Source of the DNA: Halomonas huangheensis
GTDB lineage: Bacteria > Pseudomonadota > Gammaproteobacteria > Pseudomonadales > Halomonadaceae
Length of the DNA: 64,000 bases
Reading direction: 5' to 3'
Assembly (NCBI RefSeq): GCF_001431725.1
Contig: NZ_CP013106.1
Coordinates: 1,612,001-1,676,000, forward strand
A model generated the notes under the pieces. The model did not search any database and was not told the DNA's origin. It saw nothing but the letters and a program-made list of their open reading frames with translations. The position numbers were made by a program, and so were the translations under genes. Shown in pieces: positions 16,093 to 27,504 of the stretch (position 1 is its first letter; each line of letters opens with the position of its first letter).

Positions 16093-17094
16093 TCAGATTA
16101 CACCGGCAGCCAATAGGTCGTGCATATGCAGTGCACCGACCGGGCGACTATCGTTATCGACCACTGCCAGCGCAGTAATGCGGTTGTCTTCCATGATACG
16201 CACGGCCTCCGCGGCCAGAATGTCGGCCTGGATACGCAGGCCTGGACGTGTCATGACGTCATCGACGCTCAGGTTGGTGAAGTCCTGGTAACGATCCAGA
16301 GTCCGGCGTAGATCACCGTCGGTATAGACCCCAGCAAGAGTACCATCACTGGCAATGACGCAGGTGAAGCCGAGCCCCTGACGAGTGATCTCGAGTAGGG
16401 CGTCACGCAAGGGGCAGCCTTCCTGCACTCGAGGCAGTCGCTTGCCGGTATGCATCAGGTCGCCGACGGTGAGTAACAGGCGTTTGCCAAGACTGCCGCC
16501 GGGATGGGACCGGGCGAAGTCTTCCGCGGTAAATCCACGCGCTTCGAGTAGAGCGACAGCCAGAGCATCACCCAGCGCCAGGGCCGCAGTCGTGGAGGAG
16601 GTCGGCGCCAGGTCGAGGGGGCAGGCTTCGCGCTCGACGCCAGCATAGAGGTGGGCATCTGCATGGCGTGCCAGCATTGAAGCCGGACGTCCGGTCATGC
16701 TGATCAAGGGTGTGCCCATGCGCTTGAGCAGTGGTAGCAGGGCGGTGACCTCGGCGGTTTCACCGGAATTTGACAGTGCGAGAACGATATCACCGGGAGT
16801 GATCATGCCGAGATCACCGTGACTGGCTTCCCCCGGATGGACAAAAAATGCCGGAGTGCCGGTGCTGGCTAGCGTGGCGGCTATCTTGCTGCCGATATGG
16901 CCGGATTTGCCCATGCCGGTGACCACCACGCGTCCACGACAGTCGAGAATCAGCTCGCAGGCGCGAGCGAAGTCGGCATTGAGGTGTGCGATCAATGCGT
17001 CAATGGCATCGCGTTCCAGGCCGAGCGTACGTCGAGCGCTGTCGCGCAGTGCAGCAGCGTCGATGGCTGGTGTAGTGCTGGAGTGGTCATTCAT
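16093..17094 (-). CDS. kdsD: D-arabinose-5-phosphate isomerase
   Basis: 333 aa from the ATG at 17094 (MNDHSSTTPAID), matching the usual family length of about 325; the longer reading upstream has no matching sequence. An N-terminal SIS domain carries VVVTGMGKSGHIGSKIAATL and HPGEASHGDLGMI, followed by two CBS domains ending at GALHMHDLLAAGV. It converts ribulose-5-phosphate to arabinose-5-phosphate, the first Kdo step. It is divergent from mlaF, a gap of 375 bp. Confidence 0.96.
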   Translation of the reverse strand: MNDHSSTTPAIDAAALRDSARRTLGLERDAIDALIAHLNADFARACELILDCRGRVVVTGMGKSGHIGSKIAATLASTGTPAFFVHPGEASHGDLGMITPGDIVLALSNSGETAEVTALLPLLKRMGTPLISMTGRPASMLARHADAHLYAGVEREACPLDLAPTSSTTAALALGDALAVALLEARGFTAEDFARSHPGGSLGKRLLLTVGDLMHTGKRLPRVQEGCPLRDALLEITRQGLGFTCVIASDGTLAGVYTDGDLRRTLDRYQDFTNLSVDDVMTRPGLRIQADILAAEAVRIMEDNRITALAVVDNDSRPVGALHMHDLLAAGVI

Positions 17095-17469
17095 GGACTT
17101 GATTGTTGCCGTTTGTGTTGAATCCCACAAGGGCTGAGGCACTATCCGTGCCAGAGCCTGAAAGGGTGTGTCTGGCCTCGAGAGGTCCGGAGTATCGTCA
17201 TCTGTACAGTGGAAGTGAATGCGTGAGCATTTGCGATGCTGGACATGACGTGCGATTTTCCGAACTCGATCAAGGATGAGAAGGACCGCTAATTGAACCT
17301 GCAGAACGTCTGGGGCGCAAGCTGCGCGGTACGGCACTGGCATACCGCCAATGAGTTAAGATACGATGTTCGATAACCCGGTGTATCGAGTTTTGTTCCG
17401 ATCTCCGGCTCATAATCCGATTTTCGGCCTATTCAAATAGCATCAGGCTGAACAACGATAGGGCTTGCG
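17095..17469. other. Divergent intergenic region kdsD / mlaF
   Basis: 375 bp that must hold the promoters for both operons. A small hairpin GGCAC-TATCC-GTGCC is at 17138-17152 and an AT-richer part with CATAAT at 17411-17416 lies before mlaF, but I cannot pair it with a good -35. No gene seen. Confidence 0.5.
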
Positions 17470-18282
17470 ATGATGGCTCCCCCCTTGGTGGAGGTTGAGA
17501 ATCTATGCTTCTCCCGCGGAGGTCGTGAGATCTTTCGTGGTGTTGACCTGTCCATCCCTCGTGGCGCCATTACCGCAATCATGGGGCCGAGTGGCACCGG
17601 CAAGACGACGTTGCTCAAGTTGATCGGCGGACAGCTTGCCCCCGATGCCGGGCGTGTGGTGATTGATGGCAAGGACGTGCATGCCTTGTCGCGTAAGTCG
17701 CTCTTCAAGTTGCGTCGGCGAATGGGGATGCTGTTTCAAAGTGGGGCATTGTTCTCTGATTTGAGCGTTTTCGAGAACGTCGCCTTTCCCTTGCGAGTAC
17801 ATACCGACCTGCCTGAGAGCATGGTTCGTGATGTGGTGCTGATGAAGCTTGAGGCGGTGGGCTTGCGTGGCGCCAGAGATCTGATGCCATCGGAGCTGTC
17901 CGGAGGCATGACTCGCCGAGTTGCTCTGGCGCGTGCGGTGGCGCTTGACCCTGAGTTGATTCTGTACGACGAGCCTTTTGTTGGCCAGGACCCGATTTCC
18001 ATGGGCGTGCTGGTGCAGCTGATAAAGCGGCTCAACCAGGCGCTGGGGCTGACTTCTGTGGTGGTCTCCCACGATATCCGTGAAACCCTGACGATAGCCG
18101 ATTATGTCTATGTCGTTGCCGATGGACGGGTGATGGCGCATGGCACTCCAGCGACTCTTGAAAGTGTTCAGGATCCGCGTGTCCGGCAGTTCATTCATGG
18201 TGAACCCGATGGTCCTGTGCCTTTCCACTATCAGGCGGGTGATTTCATCGACGACATCCTCAGTAGCGGAGAGGCGCAATGA
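17470..18282 (+). CDS. mlaF: Phospholipid transport ABC ATPase MlaF
   Basis: 270 aa ABC ATPase. Walker A GPSGTGKT near residues 40-47, signature [15 protein letters not shown] near 141 and Walker [14 protein letters not shown] near 162. SGGM in place of SGGQ is typical of MlaF. With MlaE, MlaD and MlaB it forms the inner-membrane complex that keeps outer-membrane lipid asymmetry. It overlaps mlaE by 4 bases. Confidence 0.96.
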   Translation: MMAPPLVEVENLCFSRGGREIFRGVDLSIPRGAITAIMGPSGTGKTTLLKLIGGQLAPDAGRVVIDGKDVHALSRKSLFKLRRRMGMLFQSGALFSDLSVFENVAFPLRVHTDLPESMVRDVVLMKLEAVGLRGARDLMPSELSGGMTRRVALARAVALDPELILYDEPFVGQDPISMGVLVQLIKRLNQALGLTSVVVSHDIRETLTIADYVYVVADGRVMAHGTPATLESVQDPRVRQFIHGEPDGPVPFHYQAGDFIDDILSSGEAQ

Positions 18283-19061
18283 TCGAATGGATTACCTTGA
18301 TCGGGCGTCGTGGGTGCGATCTGCTCGAGTCACTGGGGCGGGCGGGTATCTTCCTGATGCAATCGATGTTCGCACGTCCGTCCCGAGAGGGGGTGGGACT
18401 GTGGTTGGCACAGATGCACATGGTCGGAGTCATGTCACTGGCGATCGTGCTGGTATCAGGGCTGTTCATCGGCATGGTGCTGGCGCTGCAGGGCTATACC
18501 ATTCTTGTGGGCTTCGGGGCAGAGCAGGCATTGGGCCAGATGGTCTCGCTGTCCTTGCTGCGTGAATTGGCCCCTGTGGTGGCGGCGCTGCTGTTTGCCG
18601 GGCGTGCCGGTTCGGCACTGACGGCAGAGATTGGGTTGATGAAGGCCACCGAGCAGTTGAGCAGTATGGAAATGATTGGTGTCGATCCGTTACGCCGCAT
18701 TGTCGCGCCGCGGCTGTGGGCGGGTTTCGTCTCGCTGCCTCTGTTGACCATTGGCTTCAGCGTGGTCGGTGTTTGGGGTGGCCACCTGGTGGGTGTCGAA
18801 TGGTTGGGTGTTTTCGAAGGCTCGTACTGGGGCAATATGCAGGAAAGTGTTGGTTTTATTGATGATATCGGTAATGGCCTCGTCAAGAGTCTGGTATTTG
18901 CCCTGGTGATCACCTGGATCGCGGTTTTCCAGGGCTATGACCTGATTCCCACCTCGGAAGGCATTTCCCGCGCCACCACGCGTACGGTGGTCTATTCGTC
19001 CCTGGCCGTGCTGGGCCTGGATTTTGTGCTTACCGCCGTGATGTTCGGTGGACTTTCCTGA
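18279..19061 (+). CDS. mlaE: Phospholipid transport permease MlaE
   Basis: 260 aa integral membrane permease of the MlaE family, with five to six hydrophobic segments and the hallmark [20 protein letters not shown] and [19 protein letters not shown] region near residues 87-130. It is the channel subunit of MlaFEDB. The gene lies between mlaF (4-base overlap) and mlaD (16-bp gap). Confidence 0.96.
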   Translation: MIEWITLIGRRGCDLLESLGRAGIFLMQSMFARPSREGVGLWLAQMHMVGVMSLAIVLVSGLFIGMVLALQGYTILVGFGAEQALGQMVSLSLLRELAPVVAALLFAGRAGSALTAEIGLMKATEQLSSMEMIGVDPLRRIVAPRLWAGFVSLPLLTIGFSVVGVWGGHLVGVEWLGVFEGSYWGNMQESVGFIDDIGNGLVKSLVFALVITWIAVFQGYDLIPTSEGISRATTRTVVYSSLAVLGLDFVLTAVMFGGLS

Positions 19062-19077
19062 TTGTGCGGAGACTGTG

Positions 19078-19542
19078 ATGAAGCGCAGCAAGACGATGGA
19101 GTTTGGTGTGGGCCTGTTCATGCTGGCTGGCATTCTGGGGCTGATTTTCCTGGGGCTGAAGGTCAGCGGTCTGGACCTTACCAGAGCTGATGATACGTTC
19201 CAGCTGAAGGCCAACTTCGCCAATATCGGTGGGCTGAAGCCTCGCGCTCGGGTGACCATGGCGGGTGTCACTGTGGGGCGGGTTGATAGTATTGATCTTG
19301 ACACCGAGTGGTACGATGCCCAGGTCGTGATGTCGCTGGATAATGATCTGCTCGGTAAGCTGCCCGATGACAGCACGGCAGCCATTCTGACGTCGGGGCT
19401 GCTGGGAGAACAGTACATCGGCCTATCGGTGGGAGGCTCGCCAGAAACCCTCGAGGATGGCGCTACCGTCCGCGATACTCAGTCAGCGCTGGTGCTGGAA
19501 GAGCTGATTCAGCAGTTCGTATCCAATATGGTCAATGAGTAA
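19078..19542 (+). CDS. mlaD: MCE-domain protein MlaD
   Basis: 154 aa from the ATG at 19078 (MKRSKTMEFGVG). One N-terminal membrane anchor (GLFMLAGILGLIFLGLKVSG) and one MCE domain with NFANIGGLKPRARVTMAGV and LTSGLLGEQYIGL. It forms a periplasmic hexameric ring that passes phospholipid between MlaC and MlaE. Length matches relatives without long tails. Confidence 0.95.
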   Translation: MKRSKTMEFGVGLFMLAGILGLIFLGLKVSGLDLTRADDTFQLKANFANIGGLKPRARVTMAGVTVGRVDSIDLDTEWYDAQVVMSLDNDLLGKLPDDSTAAILTSGLLGEQYIGLSVGGSPETLEDGATVRDTQSALVLEELIQQFVSNMVNE

Positions 19543-19572
19543 GTCGCTCACGAAGCGAACAAGGAGAATCCC

Positions 19573-20226
19573 ATGACAATCGCCAAGCCTGTTCATGTTC
19601 GGTTCGGTCAGTGGCTGGCCATGACTCTGCTGGTACTGATGAGCCTGCCAGTCATGGCTCAGCAGTCCCCGGAGGAAATGATCCGTAGCAGCATTACTGA
19701 GCTGATGGGCCAGATCGAGGGGCGTAAAAGCTATTTCAGCAGCAACCCCCAGGAGCTCAATCGGGTTGTCGACGAGAGCCTCAGTGATGTGGCGGACTTT
19801 CGTTATATTGGTGCCAGTGTGATGGGGCGTTATTTCAGTAATGCCACGCCGGAACAACGCACGCGCTTTGTGAATGTGTTCAAGCAAACCCTGCTTGATA
19901 CCTACGCCAAGGGGCTGATTACCTTCGACTACCGCGAGATCAGAGTGCTCGATAACCAATCCGCTGGACGTTATGAGGATCAGTCCAGTGTGGCAATGGA
20001 AATCGTTGGTACCGATGGAACGGTCTATCCGGTCAGCTATACCCTGCGTCAGGATGGTGGGCAGTGGAAAGTGGTCAATGTCATCGTCAATGGTATCAAC
20101 CTGGGGCTGACCTTCCGTAATCAGTTCGACCAGAGTATGCGTCAGCACAACCGGGATTATGACTCAGTGATCAATAACTGGTCGCCGGACGTGGGAGCAG
20201 AAGAACTGGAGCGCGGTGGTTCATGA
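19573..20226 (+). CDS. mlaC: Periplasmic phospholipid-binding protein MlaC
   Basis: 217 aa with a signal peptide cleaved near residue 29 (LLVLMSLPVMA before QQSPEEM). The mature protein has the Tol-Tol/Ttg2 pattern (VDESLSDVADFRYIGASVMG, PEQRTRFVNVFKQTLLDTYA, VVNVIVNGINLGLTFRNQF). It shuttles lipids between MlaA and MlaD. An AAGGAG ribosome site precedes the ATG. Confidence 0.96.
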   Translation: MTIAKPVHVRFGQWLAMTLLVLMSLPVMAQQSPEEMIRSSITELMGQIEGRKSYFSSNPQELNRVVDESLSDVADFRYIGASVMGRYFSNATPEQRTRFVNVFKQTLLDTYAKGLITFDYREIRVLDNQSAGRYEDQSSVAMEIVGTDGTVYPVSYTLRQDGGQWKVVNVIVNGINLGLTFRNQFDQSMRQHNRDYDSVINNWSPDVGAEELERGGS

Positions 20227-20552
20227 AGGAACTGATGACCCTCGGTCATGCGCGTCTTTGTGCTGAAGGTAGCACCCTGCGCATCACAGGCAGGGTGGGG
20301 TTCGAAGGCGCTGCCACCATGGCCGAAGCTGGCTGTGACTGGTTGCGTTCCCGCTCAAGGGGCGAAGCGATAGTGCTCGATCTGGAGGGCGTCGAAGAAG
20401 TTTCCAGCGCTGCTCTGAGTATGATGCTCGAATGGCAGCGCGCGCTTCGCCACGCTGGCCTGGTGTTGAGTGAGGTTCGCCTGTCTTCTGTGCTGGCTCA
20501 GCTCACAAGCCTATCCGGACTGGAAGCACTGGTCGCGCCAACGCCTTCCTGA
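20223..20552 (+). CDS. mlaB: STAS-domain protein MlaB
   Basis: 109 aa cytoplasmic STAS domain with VLDLEGVEEVSSAALSMMLEW near residues 56-76; the Ser-Ser-Ala region corresponds to the conserved phosphorylatable site of STAS folds. It stabilises MlaF in the complex. It overlaps mlaC by 4 bases. Confidence 0.93.
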   Translation: MKELMTLGHARLCAEGSTLRITGRVGFEGAATMAEAGCDWLRSRSRGEAIVLDLEGVEEVSSAALSMMLEWQRALRHAGLVLSEVRLSSVLAQLTSLSGLEALVAPTPS

Positions 20553-20713
20553 TCCGCATTCGCCCTTGTCCTGTTATCTGCCAGGTGAGCGAGCGTGTCG
20601 ATCTTGCTTGGCAATCGCTATCTTCCACGGTTTTCTTTACCATATGGCCCCAATGTCATTACTGCGCGCTGCTATTGGCGGCGCCCCATGAAAACCTTGA
20701 GGAGAGCGGTTGC

Positions 20714-22242
<1,529 letters not shown>

Positions 22243-22331
22243 ATTCTGCTGGCCACCAGGTTCTCCACCGAAATAGACACCCCGCTCGGGCACCCCAGGC
22301 CCGGGCGGTGACTCGACAATCAGGCGAGACC

Positions 22332-22982
22332 ATGAACAAGCAATTGATACTGGCGTTGTCGAAAGGGCGCATTCTTGACGAAACGCTGCCGCTACTGGCC
22401 GATGCTGGCATTCACCCCGCCGAAGATCTTGGCAGCAGCCGTAAGTTGTTGTTCGATACCAACCTTCCCAATGTCAAGCTGGTGGTGATCCGAGCGACTG
22501 ACGTACCGACCTATGTTCAGCTGGGTGCCGCGGATCTCGGGGTGGCCGGTAAGGATGTGCTACTCGAGCATGGTGCAGAAGGGCTTTATGAACCTCTGGA
22601 TCTGGAAATTGCCTACTGCAAGCTGATGACCGCTGGTATTACTGGCAGTCAGCCGGCACTGGCACGGCGCCGGGTGGCGACCAAGTTCGTTAATGTCGCG
22701 CGCCGCTATTACGCCGAACAAGGCATTCAAGCCGAAGTCATCAAGCTGTATGGCGCCATGGAATTGGCGCCATTGATGAATCTTGCTGACGAGATCGTCG
22801 ATATTGTCGATACCGGCAACACTTTGCGGGCCAATGGTATGGAGCCGCGTGAGTTGATTGGCCATATCAGCACTCGATTGGTCGTCAACCAGGCTGCGAT
22901 GACCATGAAGCATGACCAGCTCAAGCCGCTGCTCCAGCGTTTAAGTGATGCGGTTGCATCACGTCGCATGGCCGAGAGTTGA
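22332..22982 (+). CDS. hisG: ATP phosphoribosyltransferase, short form
   Basis: 216 aa from the ATG at 22332, preceded by a degenerate GGCGAG. This is the short HisG form (about 210 aa) lacking the C-terminal regulatory domain; such enzymes need the HisRS-like partner HisZ. It starts [16 protein letters not shown] and contains the PRPP-binding [17 protein letters not shown] near residues 155-171. It begins histidine synthesis. hisZ is not in this window; hisD follows 39 bp downstream. Confidence 0.97.
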   Translation: MNKQLILALSKGRILDETLPLLADAGIHPAEDLGSSRKLLFDTNLPNVKLVVIRATDVPTYVQLGAADLGVAGKDVLLEHGAEGLYEPLDLEIAYCKLMTAGITGSQPALARRRVATKFVNVARRYYAEQGIQAEVIKLYGAMELAPLMNLADEIVDIVDTGNTLRANGMEPRELIGHISTRLVVNQAAMTMKHDQLKPLLQRLSDAVASRRMAES

Positions 22983-23021
22983 ACCGTACGTCAGTGGAAA
23001 AACAACAGGGGTGATCCTGAC

Positions 23022-24332
23022 ATGAGCACAGAATTCGAGGTCGCTCGTCTGTCGAGCGCTGATGCTGATTTCGAGGAGCGTCTCGACGCTCTGCTGGCCT
23101 GGGAGAGTGTTTCGGATACGCGTGTTCAGCATAGTGTCGACGAGATCATTGCCGCTGTGCGTCAGCAGGGCGATGCGGCGTTGCTGGAATATACGCGACG
23201 CTTTGATCGCCTGGATGCTGGCTCCATGGCAGAGCTGTCGTTGGGCAGCCAGCGCCTTGCCGAAGCATTCGAACGAATCGACTCACAGCAACGTGAGGCG
23301 CTGGAAGTCGCCGCACAGCGCGTGCGTGAGTATCACCAGCGGCAGAAGCCGACCTCCTGGCAGTATGCCGAGGCAGATGGCACCGTGCTCGGCCAACAGG
23401 TCACACCGCTGGATCGCGCGGGTATCTATGTGCCGGGGGGCAAGGCTGCCTACCCGTCCTCGGTGCTGATGAATGCGTTGCCGGCTCATGTCGCAGGAGT
23501 AGGCGAGATCGTGATGACGGTGCCGACTCCGGGTGGTGTCATCAATGACCTGGTATTGGCTGCAGCCCATGTCGCAGGTGTCGAGCGTGTGTTCACCATC
23601 GGTGGTGCTCAAGCGGTGGCAGCCATGGCGTACGGTACTGAGAGCGTGCCACGCGTAGACAAGATCGTCGGGCCGGGCAATATCTTCGTGGCCACAGCCA
23701 AGCGGGCTGTATTTGGGCAGGTGGGTATCGATATGATTGCAGGTCCTTCGGAGATTCTTGTCGTCTCTGATGGCAGTACCGACCCGGACTGGTTGGCCAT
23801 GGACCTGTTCTCCCAGGCAGAGCATGACGAAGATGCTCAAGCCATTCTGGTTAGTTGGGATGAGGCGCACCTCGACGCGGTGCAGGATGCCATGCAGCGA
23901 TTGTTGCCGACGCTCGAGCGTGAACCCATCGCACGAGCCTCGATTGCAGCGCGGGGCGCGCTGATCGCCTGTCGTGATCAGGCTGAGGCTATCGAGCTGG
24001 TCAACCGCATTGCCCCCGAGCATCTTGAGCTGTCGGTGGGCAATCCCGAAGAATTATTGCCAATGGTTCGTCATGCCGGCGCCATCTTCATGGGTCGTTA
24101 TACGTCCGAGGCGCTGGGAGACTACTGCGCGGGCCCCAACCACGTTCTGCCGACGTCAGGTACGGCACGTTTTTCCTCGCCGCTGGGGGTCTATGATTTC
24201 CAGAAGCGCTCGTCGATTATCCATTGTACGGCCGAGAGTGCATCGCAGTTGGGTAAGACCGCCTCGGTGCTGGCGCGTGGTGAGTCGCTTACTGCTCATG
24301 CGCGTTCTGCGGAGTATCGCATGCGCGACTGA
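23022..24332 (+). CDS. hisD: Histidinol dehydrogenase
   Basis: 436 aa (E. coli 434). Visible family blocks: [20 protein letters not shown] near residue 125, [14 protein letters not shown] near 211, [14 protein letters not shown] near 235, the zinc-site [10 protein letters not shown] near 264 and [10 protein letters not shown] near 369. It oxidises histidinol to histidine in two NAD+ steps. Unlike Pseudomonas, no hisC follows; a terminator and a convergent protease gene do. Confidence 0.98.
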   Translation: MSTEFEVARLSSADADFEERLDALLAWESVSDTRVQHSVDEIIAAVRQQGDAALLEYTRRFDRLDAGSMAELSLGSQRLAEAFERIDSQQREALEVAAQRVREYHQRQKPTSWQYAEADGTVLGQQVTPLDRAGIYVPGGKAAYPSSVLMNALPAHVAGVGEIVMTVPTPGGVINDLVLAAAHVAGVERVFTIGGAQAVAAMAYGTESVPRVDKIVGPGNIFVATAKRAVFGQVGIDMIAGPSEILVVSDGSTDPDWLAMDLFSQAEHDEDAQAILVSWDEAHLDAVQDAMQRLLPTLEREPIARASIAARGALIACRDQAEAIELVNRIAPEHLELSVGNPEELLPMVRHAGAIFMGRYTSEALGDYCAGPNHVLPTSGTARFSSPLGVYDFQKRSSIIHCTAESASQLGKTASVLARGESLTAHARSAEYRMRD

Positions 24333-24374
24333 TACCACCGTCGGTAACTTCGTATGGTGGTCTCTCTGCAACGC

Positions 24375-24410
24375 AAGACCCCCGTTTACCGAAAGGTAAG
24401 CGGGGGTCTT
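24375..24410. terminator. Terminator after hisD (convergent with protease gene)
   Basis: 16-bp stem with one T-G pair and a GAAA tetraloop: AAGACCCCCGTTTACC, GAAA, GGTAAGCGGGGGTCTT. Only a short T-run follows, but the stem is very stable. Confidence 0.85.
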
Positions 24411-24443
24411 TCATCAGTACCGGGTCATGAGTAGAAGAGGGGG

Positions 24444-25691
24444 TTATTCGGCCTCTGGTTGCTGCGTTTCCTGGCTGCTTGGAGTGGGGCGCTCGCCGAC
24501 AACCAGTTCCACCCGTTGTGGTTTGCCGTTGCGAGCCACTGTGACATTCAGTGTGGTTCCGGGATCTACCGCAGCGATATCGCTCATGGTGCGGCGAGGG
24601 TCGATAACTGCGCTGCCATCGACCTCCAGCAGCACGTCGCCCGGTTCAAGTCCTGCCTGGTCTGCCGGGCCGCCGGAGATGACGCCAGCAATGATCACGC
24701 CAGCTGGTACCTTGAGACCAAAGGAGGTCGCCAGTTCCTGGTTGAGCTCCTGGGCCTCGATGCCTAGCCAGCCACGAATGACGCGACCGTGTGCCACCAG
24801 TTGTTCGAGAATGTTGCGCGCCAGGTTTGCAGGGATGGCGAAGCCAATGCCCTGAGAGCCACCGGAGCGCGAGAAGATGGCCGTGTTGATGCCGACCAGG
24901 GCGCCTTCCGGGTTGATCAGGGCACCACCGGAGTTGCCGGGGTTGATTGCGGCATCTGTCTGAATGAAGTCCTCATAGGCGTTGAGTCCAAGGTGGCTAC
25001 GACCAGTGGCACTGATGATGCCCATGGTGACCGTCTGGCCAACGCCGAACGGGTTGCCGATGGCTAGCGATACATCGCCTACCGCCACCTGGCGAGAATC
25101 GGTCAATTCGATTACCGGCAGGTCTTCAAGATCAATCTTCAGTACGGCAAGGTCGCTTTCAGGGTCTGTGCCAATCACTTGAGCCAGGGTTTCACGGCCA
25201 TCGCGTAGGGCGACCTGGATTTCATCGGCGCCGCTGATGACATGGTGATTGGTCAGCACATAACCGTCGTGGCTGATGATGACTCCCGAGCCGAGGCTGG
25301 ACAGCATGCGTTGACGGGAAGGGGCATCATTGCCGAAGAACTGGCGGAAGAATGGGTCGGACATCAACGGATGAGTATCGCGTTCGATGACTCTTGAGGA
25401 ATAGATATTGACCACGGCGGGAGCGGCGCGCTCCACGGCTTCAGAGTAACTCACCGGGCCCTCCTGGCGATCCAGGGGTTCCGCTTCCTTGATGTCTGGA
25501 GCTGGACGCTGGGGGGACTCTTCGGTCTGAGCATTGGCATTGGTCGCACCGGGTGGTTGCGGCTCGATGATCGCCGGGGGCGGCTGTGGTGATAGTCGAC
25601 CAAGTCGTTCAGGAAATGCATTGATCAGAACGATGGCGAGCAGCACGCCAATAATGATCGGCCAGAGATATGGCAAGAGAGTGCGTCGCAT
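24444..25691 (-). CDS. algW: DegS/AlgW-type envelope-stress serine protease
   Basis: 415 aa from the ATG at 25691 (MRRTLLPYLWP), chosen for its position before the membrane anchor and an AGGA site; an ATG at 25763 would add 24 residues. An N-terminal anchor (residues 6-24) precedes a trypsin-like domain with His150, Asp180 and Ser254 (INPGNSGGA), then one PDZ domain. One PDZ plus an anchor marks the DegS/AlgW branch, which cleaves the anti-sigma factor RseA/MucA on outer-membrane stress. It converges with hisD and is divergent from the Nif3-like gene. Confidence 0.92.
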   Translation of the reverse strand: MRRTLLPYLWPIIIGVLLAIVLINAFPERLGRLSPQPPPAIIEPQPPGATNANAQTEESPQRPAPDIKEAEPLDRQEGPVSYSEAVERAAPAVVNIYSSRVIERDTHPLMSDPFFRQFFGNDAPSRQRMLSSLGSGVIISHDGYVLTNHHVISGADEIQVALRDGRETLAQVIGTDPESDLAVLKIDLEDLPVIELTDSRQVAVGDVSLAIGNPFGVGQTVTMGIISATGRSHLGLNAYEDFIQTDAAINPGNSGGALINPEGALVGINTAIFSRSGGSQGIGFAIPANLARNILEQLVAHGRVIRGWLGIEAQELNQELATSFGLKVPAGVIIAGVISGGPADQAGLEPGDVLLEVDGSAVIDPRRTMSDIAAVDPGTTLNVTVARNGKPQRVELVVGERPTPSSQETQQPEAE

Positions 25692-25821
25692 GCGGCGAGG
25701 TCCTGTTCGCGAGGGCGGCTTGCGGTCGCGGCGTACCAGAGCGCCGCGTACAATGGCGAGCATTGTAGCATTGCTGGCCTTTTGCGGGTCGCGATGTTGG
25801 TACTCAAAAGAGGTGAAGACC

Positions 25822-26580
25822 ATGGAGCGCAATGAACTGATTTTTGCCTGTGATGCATTGCTGGGCTCGCGTAGCTTCAAGGATTACACCGAAAATGGCC
25901 TGCAGGTGCAGGGCCGCCCCTCGGTGACCCGCGTGCTGAGCGGTGTGACCGCGAATCAGGCGCTGCTGAATGAGGCCGTGGCCTGGCAGGCGGACATGGT
26001 GTTGGTGCACCACGGCTACTTCTGGAAAAACGAGCCGGTCGCAATCACAGGCATGAAACGCCAGCGGATTGCCACGTTGCTGCAGCATGATATTAATCTG
26101 GTGGCTTACCATTTACCGTTGGATGCTCACCCGAGTATTGGCAACAATGCCTGCCTGGCGCAGCGTCTCGGACTGGAGGTGGTGGGGGCTTTGGATGCGC
26201 CGTTGGGGGAAGGATTGCTGTGGCATGGGCATCTTCCGGAGCCGATGGAGGCTTCGATGTTCAGTGATCATGTTGGTGAGAAACTGGCGCGTCAGCCATT
26301 GTTGATCGAGGCGCCGGGAGGTGGGCCGATATCACGCGTGGCCTGGTGTACCGGAGGGGCTCAGGACATGATTGGTGCCGCAGCGGATGCCGGGATGGAT
26401 GCTTTCATTTCCGGGGAGATATCCGAGCGGACGACGCATATCGCGCGCGAGATGGGCATCCATTATCTTGCCGCAGGCCATCATGCTACCGAACGCTACG
26501 GCGTTCAGGCGCTTGGTGAGTGGCTCAAGGAGCAGTTTGGCGTCGAGCATCGCTTTGTCGATATCGATAATCCAGCTTGA
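25822..26580 (+). CDS. ybgI: Nif3-like dinuclear metal centre hexameric protein
   Basis: 252 aa (E. coli YbgI 247) from the ATG at 25822. It has FKDYTENGLQVQG near residues 19-31, LVHHGYFWKNE near 65 with the metal histidines, LPLDAHPSIGNNACLA near 95 and HHATERYGVQALGEWL near 221. Members bind two metals in a toroidal hexamer; a GTP cyclohydrolase-like or radiation-related role has been suggested, but none is settled. The start is divergent from algW. Confidence 0.92.
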   Translation: MERNELIFACDALLGSRSFKDYTENGLQVQGRPSVTRVLSGVTANQALLNEAVAWQADMVLVHHGYFWKNEPVAITGMKRQRIATLLQHDINLVAYHLPLDAHPSIGNNACLAQRLGLEVVGALDAPLGEGLLWHGHLPEPMEASMFSDHVGEKLARQPLLIEAPGGGPISRVAWCTGGAQDMIGAAADAGMDAFISGEISERTTHIAREMGIHYLAAGHHATERYGVQALGEWLKEQFGVEHRFVDIDNPA

Positions 26581-26613
26581 TCGCAGCAGAGAGATATCGG
26601 ATATACCACCATG

Positions 26614-26665
26614 CCTGCTGCCACATATCCGTGACGAACTGTCGTTACGGGTATGTGGCGGCAGG
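26614..26665 (+). terminator. Long 24-bp stem-loop between convergent ybgI-like and yhcB-like genes
   Basis: Arms 26614-26637 and 26642-26665 pair along all 24 positions around an ACTG loop. Three of the pairs are G-U in plus-strand RNA and would be A-C mismatches in minus-strand RNA. No T-run follows. Probably the ybgI-side terminator or 3'-end stabiliser. Confidence 0.65.
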
Positions 26666-26667
26666 GT

Positions 26668-27123
26668 TCAATAGCGCGGTGCGGCGAGTTGTTCCTGCTG
26701 CTCATCGCGTTGCTGACGCAGGCCAAAATCCTCGGACAGAGTGCCGCGGTTGCCGTCTGCGTAGTCACGGGGAGCGCTGACACCGTCTTCGGCCTCGGTA
26801 TTTGGGGGGGCGGGTGTTGTAGGTGTCTGCATGCCGGTGGCGACAACGTTACTGCCGAGTTGGCGCACGGATTCCTCAAGTTGCTGCTGAAGACTCTGGC
26901 TGTCCTCGACCAGGCGCTCGACCTTGTCGCTCATCTGCTGTAGATGGTCATCGACACCGGATTTCCATTCGCTCAGCTGGCGTTCACGCTCGGTGAGTTT
27001 GAGGCGCAGGCGCTGTGCGCTGCGTGCGCCAGAGTTGAGCAGGTGATAGCCCAGTGCACCTATGCCTGTGCCGGCCACGAGGCAGGCCACGGCCAGCATC
27101 ACGTTGATATTGCTTGCTTCCAC
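26668..27123 (-). CDS. zapG: YhcB/ZapG family inner-membrane protein (DUF1043)
   Basis: 151 aa from a GTG at 27123, chosen because AGGGAG stands 6 bases before it; an ATG inside at 27099 would cut into the anchor. One membrane helix (VMLAVACLVAGTGIGALGYHLL) is followed by a coiled coil (LRLKLTERERQLSEWK to VEDSQSLQQQLEESVRQLG), then a disordered tail. In E. coli it is linked to cell shape, division and LPS control. Opposite strand to zapE and 381 bp from it. Confidence 0.85.
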   Translation of the reverse strand: MEASNINVMLAVACLVAGTGIGALGYHLLNSGARSAQRLRLKLTERERQLSEWKSGVDDHLQQMSDKVERLVEDSQSLQQQLEESVRQLGSNVVATGMQTPTTPAPPNTEAEDGVSAPRDYADGNRGTLSEDFGLRQQRDEQQEQLAAPRY

Positions 27124-27437
27124 TAGTATCTCCCTGAGCACATCGAGGCGGCTCGATAGAAATAGCGAGCCCCGGTGTCTATTAACCTGGCACTCAGCGC
27201 TGCGTTGAGCGGGCGCTGTAGCGAATGATGTAGGCAAATTACCACAACCCACAGCCGAGCGTTGGGGAAGTAGGTATGACCACCAACACTGTTCATTCAC
27301 GTATTCAGTATCTGTCCAACGGCGCGCTCCATTATAGAGGCTATCGCCAATCAGGCGTCAAACTGGATAAGCAACGACTTGCGCGGTTTCCATGAAATGG
27401 GATGTGCCCCAGGCGCTTCTCGGCACAATATCTCGCG

Positions 27438-27466
27438 CTGTCGGGCGCGATGGATATGCGTATAAT
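27438..27466 (+). promoter_or_regulatory. Candidate promoter for zapE
   Basis: A consensus TATAAT at 27461-27466 stands 38 bp before the ATG, with a weak CTGTCG at 27438-27443 at 17-bp spacing. Confidence 0.35.
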
Positions 27467-27504
27467 CGGCGCTTTCGTTAGTTGCTTCCCTATCAGGACG
27501 ATTC

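Noticed and set aside
20585..20713. In-frame extension upstream of ibaG from a GTG
   Set aside because: It would add 43 residues not typical of BolA proteins; the ATG at 20714 has a strong GAGGAG site.
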